Below the pieces are notes generated by a model that ran no database searches, was not told the origin of the DNA, and was given only the letters and a program-made list of their open reading frames with translations. This document shows positions 5,569-7,630 of a stretch of DNA of 7,630 nt, piece by piece. The translations under genes were made by a program, and so were the position numbers. Source of the DNA: DASYSA01 sp036003885 (GTDB lineage Bacteria; Acidobacteriota; Blastocatellia; UBA7656); NCBI GenBank assembly GCA_036003885.1, contig DASYSA010000393.1:1-7630 (forward strand), read 5' to 3'. Each line of letters starts with the position of its first letter. Positions within the stretch are counted from its first letter, which is position 1.

Positions 5569-6051
5569 ATGCGTAAACTTTTCAGCGTTGCACTCAGCGT
5601 CGTTGCCGTGGCCGCTTTCGGCCTGGCGCAGGAATCAAACAAGTCAACTCACATCCAGCTATCTCCCGCCCAGGTGAAGTGGGGAGCTGCCCCGCCTAGT
5701 GTTCCAAAGGGCGTGCAGCTCGCGGTCGTTTCGGGCAACCCGGGAGCGTCCGGGCCGTTTGTGATCAGGCTCAAGATTCCCGCAGGTCAGAAAGTTGCTC
5801 CGCACTGGCACCCAACAGATGAAAACGTAACCGTAATCTCCGGCACGGTCGCGTTCGGAATGGGCGAAAAGTTCGATCAGGCCGCATTAAAGAATCTGTC
5901 CGCCGGTGGGTACGCGTTGATGCCTGCCGAGATGCGCCACTTCGCGATGGCGAAGACGGCGGTTGTCCTTCAGGTCCACGGAATGGGACCATTCGTGTTG
6001 AACTACGTGAACCCGGCAGACGACCCCAGCAAGGCCAACGCATCAAAGTAG
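5569..6051 (+). CDS. Exported single-domain cupin protein
   Basis: This is a 160-residue protein with a signal peptide (MRKLFSVALSVVAVAAFGLA, likely cut before Gln21), so it acts in the periplasm or outside the cell. The rest is one cupin beta-barrel. Motif 1 is PHWHPTDENVTVISG (78-92), which matches HxH-x3-E-x6-G exactly and gives metal ligands His79, His81 and Glu85. Motif 2 is GGYALMPAEMRHFAMAK (113-129), with Pro119 and the fourth ligand His124. With all four ligands present it should bind a metal, but cupins of this type range from dioxygenases to isomerases and simple binding proteins, so no reaction can be assigned. The tail after about residue 145 (NPADDPSKANASK) is probably disordered. 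An excellent Shine-Dalgarno precedes it. The serine-hydrolase gene follows after 44 nt on the same strand, suggesting co-transcription. Confidence 0.88.
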   Translation: MRKLFSVALSVVAVAAFGLAQESNKSTHIQLSPAQVKWGAAPPSVPKGVQLAVVSGNPGASGPFVIRLKIPAGQKVAPHWHPTDENVTVISGTVAFGMGEKFDQAALKNLSAGGYALMPAEMRHFAMAKTAVVLQVHGMGPFVLNYVNPADDPSKANASK

Positions 6052-6084
6052 GAGGCTAAGTCAAAGCTATCGCTATGTTCACCC

Positions 6085-6089
6085 GGAGG
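6085..6089 (+). promoter_or_regulatory. Ribosome binding site of the serine hydrolase gene
   Basis: GGAGG (within CCCGGAGGTGAGAA) lies 6 nt before the ATG at 6096. It supports this start and independent, efficient translation within the presumed two-gene unit. Confidence 0.8.
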
Positions 6090-6095
6090 TGAGAA

Positions 6096-7630
6096 ATGCG
6101 AATCTATGCTATTGGGTTGGCGCTGCTGCTGATACTCCTCCTGTCGGCCGCCCCGATATCAAAGACAAAAACGATCGGAGCGGGCGTGGCTCTCACTGCC
6201 GGGGCGCAGACGCAGACCTCTCCTCGTGAGGCTCTCATCGCGCGCGCGAAAGCACTCGAGCTCAAGACGCCGTACGTAGCGCCTCCCGGTGACCCGCTTG
6301 AACACGACGCCTCGGGATTCGCAAAAGTCATGTGCTCGGCCGTATTTATCACCGGTCTCGATCCCGACTTCGCCGCGCAAAACGTCGGATTCTTCACGGG
6401 TCCTTTAGAGGAGCGCGCGAAGTTGGGCAAACCAGTAATCGATCGCGCTAACAAGACCGTGTCTGTCATGCTCCCGAACGGTGTGAAGCGCATTGCGAAG
6501 TATCTTGGCGATCAGGGGTGCGTAACCCTCCCGATTGGCAAGGACTCAGTGAGCTTCAAGCCCGTCACGGTCAAGAGCCGGCTGCCGGATCCCTCAACTC
6601 AGCCGTGGCCCATGGGCGACGTGCTGCCCAGGGATCCTTTGCCGGCTGAGATCGACGCGACAAAACTGACGCAGGCAATCGACGCGGCGTTTCAGCCGGC
6701 CGAAGGGCTCACCGCTGCTTTCGTGGTGACGTGGAAGGGACGCCTCATAGCCGAGCGATACGGCGAAGGTATTACCGCGCGAACACCGCTCGAGAGTTGG
6801 TCGATGGGCAAGAGCCTCACGGCCACGCTCATGGGTATACTCGTCAAGCAGGGTGTCTATGACCTCTGGCAGCCCGCGCCCATTCCCGAGTGGCAGAATG
6901 CTGGTGATCCGCGGGCGAAGATTCGCATTGCCGACATCATGCATATGTCGAGCGGTCTGCGAATAAGAGCGCCCCAGGATCCCGACTACGATGCTTCGCT
7001 CGGGTATCCCGATCACGTGTACCTCTATACTGGCAGCATCAACTCGTTTCACTATTCGGCTACGAGACCGCAGCAGTGGCCGCCAAACACGGTGGGCCGC
7101 TATCGCAACTGCGACCCGTCGTTGATCAACTATCTTGTGCGGCTGGCGGTAGAGAAGCGCGGCGAGGAGTATTTGTCGTTTCCCCGGCGCGCGCTGTTCG
7201 ACAAGATCGGCATTCGGACGATGGTGATGGAGACAGATCCGTTTGGAAACTTCCTCACGCAGGGCTACGAATTTGCGTCTGGGCGTGATTGGGCGCGGCT
7301 TGGCAATCTCTATCTTCAGGATGGCGTGTGGAACGGTGAAAGGATCTTGCCCGAGGGATACGCCAAATTCGTGAGCACGCTGGCGCCCGCGTGGGAAGCC
7401 GACAAGCGCCCCATTTACGGCGCCTTCTTCTGGATCAACGGCGACGGCGCGTTCCCGGTGCCAAGGGAGGCGTACTACCTGGCCGGCGCCGGCGGCCAAA
7501 CAACGATGATCATTCCGTCGCACGATCTGGTGGTGGTGAGGCTTGGGCACTACAGGGGCAGTGGGCCGGGTACTCAGTCCTTCAAGAGGGCGCTCGCGCT
7601 TCTGATGGAGGCGGTGCCGAAAAGGAAATG
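6096..7630 (+). CDS. Exported serine hydrolase, beta-lactamase (class C-like) family; right end at window edge
   Basis: Open for 511 codons from ATG 6096 to the last base. The final two bases are TG, so the stop codon (TGA) may lie one base outside. The N-terminus has a signal peptide or membrane anchor (hydrophobic 5-19). Residues about 40-180 form an N-terminal domain with a cysteine in each half (Cys80 in KVMCSAVFITG, Cys142 in DQGCVTLP), which could form a disulfide. The catalytic domain starts near 185. S-x-x-K is SMGK with nucleophile Ser236 and Lys239. The second motif is Y-x-N as YRN (336-338). The third-motif position is GAGGQ (464-468), followed by the strand TTMIIPSHDLVVVRLGHY. GxGGQ in place of KTG is typical of the esterase/6-aminohexanoate-dimer-hydrolase side of this family, so an esterase, amidase or peptidase role is more likely than beta-lactam resistance. 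The substrate is unknown. The cupin gene lies 44 nt upstream. Confidence 0.9.
   Translation, partial: MRIYAIGLALLLILLLSAAPISKTKTIGAGVALTAGAQTQTSPREALIARAKALELKTPYVAPPGDPLEHDASGFAKVMCSAVFITGLDPDFAAQNVGFFTGPLEERAKLGKPVIDRANKTVSVMLPNGVKRIAKYLGDQGCVTLPIGKDSVSFKPVTVKSRLPDPSTQPWPMGDVLPRDPLPAEIDATKLTQAIDAAFQPAEGLTAAFVVTWKGRLIAERYGEGITARTPLESWSMGKSLTATLMGILVKQGVYDLWQPAPIPEWQNAGDPRAKIRIADIMHMSSGLRIRAPQDPDYDASLGYPDHVYLYTGSINSFHYSATRPQQWPPNTVGRYRNCDPSLINYLVRLAVEKRGEEYLSFPRRALFDKIGIRTMVMETDPFGNFLTQGYEFASGRDWARLGNLYLQDGVWNGERILPEGYAKFVSTLAPAWEADKRPIYGAFFWINGDGAFPVPREAYYLAGAGGQTTMIIPSHDLVVVRLGHYRGSGPGTQSFKRALALLMEAVPKRK

Noticed and set aside
6594..7550. 318-codon open frame on the minus strand opposite the serine hydrolase
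   Set aside because: It lies wholly antisense to a gene with clear SxxK, YxN and GGQ motifs and two-way continuity from a strong ribosome site. Its translation shows no domain and is rich in Arg/His, as expected for a GC-rich shadow frame.
6096..7630. True class C beta-lactamase (antibiotic resistance)
   Set aside because: The third motif is GAGGQ rather than KTG and there is a large N-terminal domain. This points to an esterase/amidase-like member of the family.

Overview
The window is about 57% GC by eye. It reads as ordinary bacterial chromosome carrying a mix of housekeeping and accessory genes. No gene gives a firm taxonomic call. The exported cupin and serine hydrolase, the long PPC with an arginine-rich N-terminal segment, and dispersed palindromes inside and at the ends of genes suggest a soil or environmental bacterium, perhaps Acidobacteriota. 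That is an impression, not a demonstrated assignment.

Layout. (1) 1-369 (+) is the C-terminal end of peptidase T, cut by the left edge. (2) 1492-450 (-) is a two-gene toxin-antitoxin operon: a Phd/YefM-type antitoxin followed by a zeta-toxin-like P-loop kinase. It converges on pepT. (3) 1493-1629 is a divergent control region with a very good sigma70-like promoter for the rightward gene and a weaker candidate for the TA operon on the opposite strand, overlapping it. (4) 1630-2433 (+) is an exported alpha/beta hydrolase. (5) 5277-2443 (-) is a complete phosphoenolpyruvate carboxylase that converges on the hydrolase. A perfect 17-bp-arm palindrome covers the space between the two stop codons and supplies the last codons of the hydrolase. 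(6) 5278-5568 is a divergent intergenic region. (7) 5569-6051 (+) is an exported single-domain cupin, followed 44 nt later by an exported serine beta-lactamase-family protein (6096 to the right edge). The last two look like one transcription unit, each with a strong Shine-Dalgarno sequence.

The most unusual feature is inside ppc. A 67-nt palindromic element with two perfect 22-nt inverted arms is read in frame, and with its flanks it adds about 26-30 residues between the N-terminal helices and the catalytic TAHPTE motif. All PPC catalytic motifs are intact, so the gene looks functional. The element is free of stop codons in five of its six frames and is flanked by a near-identical short direct repeat. 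It therefore looks like a small mobile palindrome that tolerates insertion into coding DNA, in the manner of the rickettsial palindromic elements. A second, unrelated palindrome built of tandem heptamers forms the C-terminus of the neighbouring hydrolase.

I see no tRNA, rRNA, CRISPR array, transposase gene or obvious multi-gene novel system. The genes do not form one pathway: PPC is central metabolism, the TA pair is a self-contained accessory module, and the cupin/serine-hydrolase pair acts outside the cytoplasm on unknown substrates.
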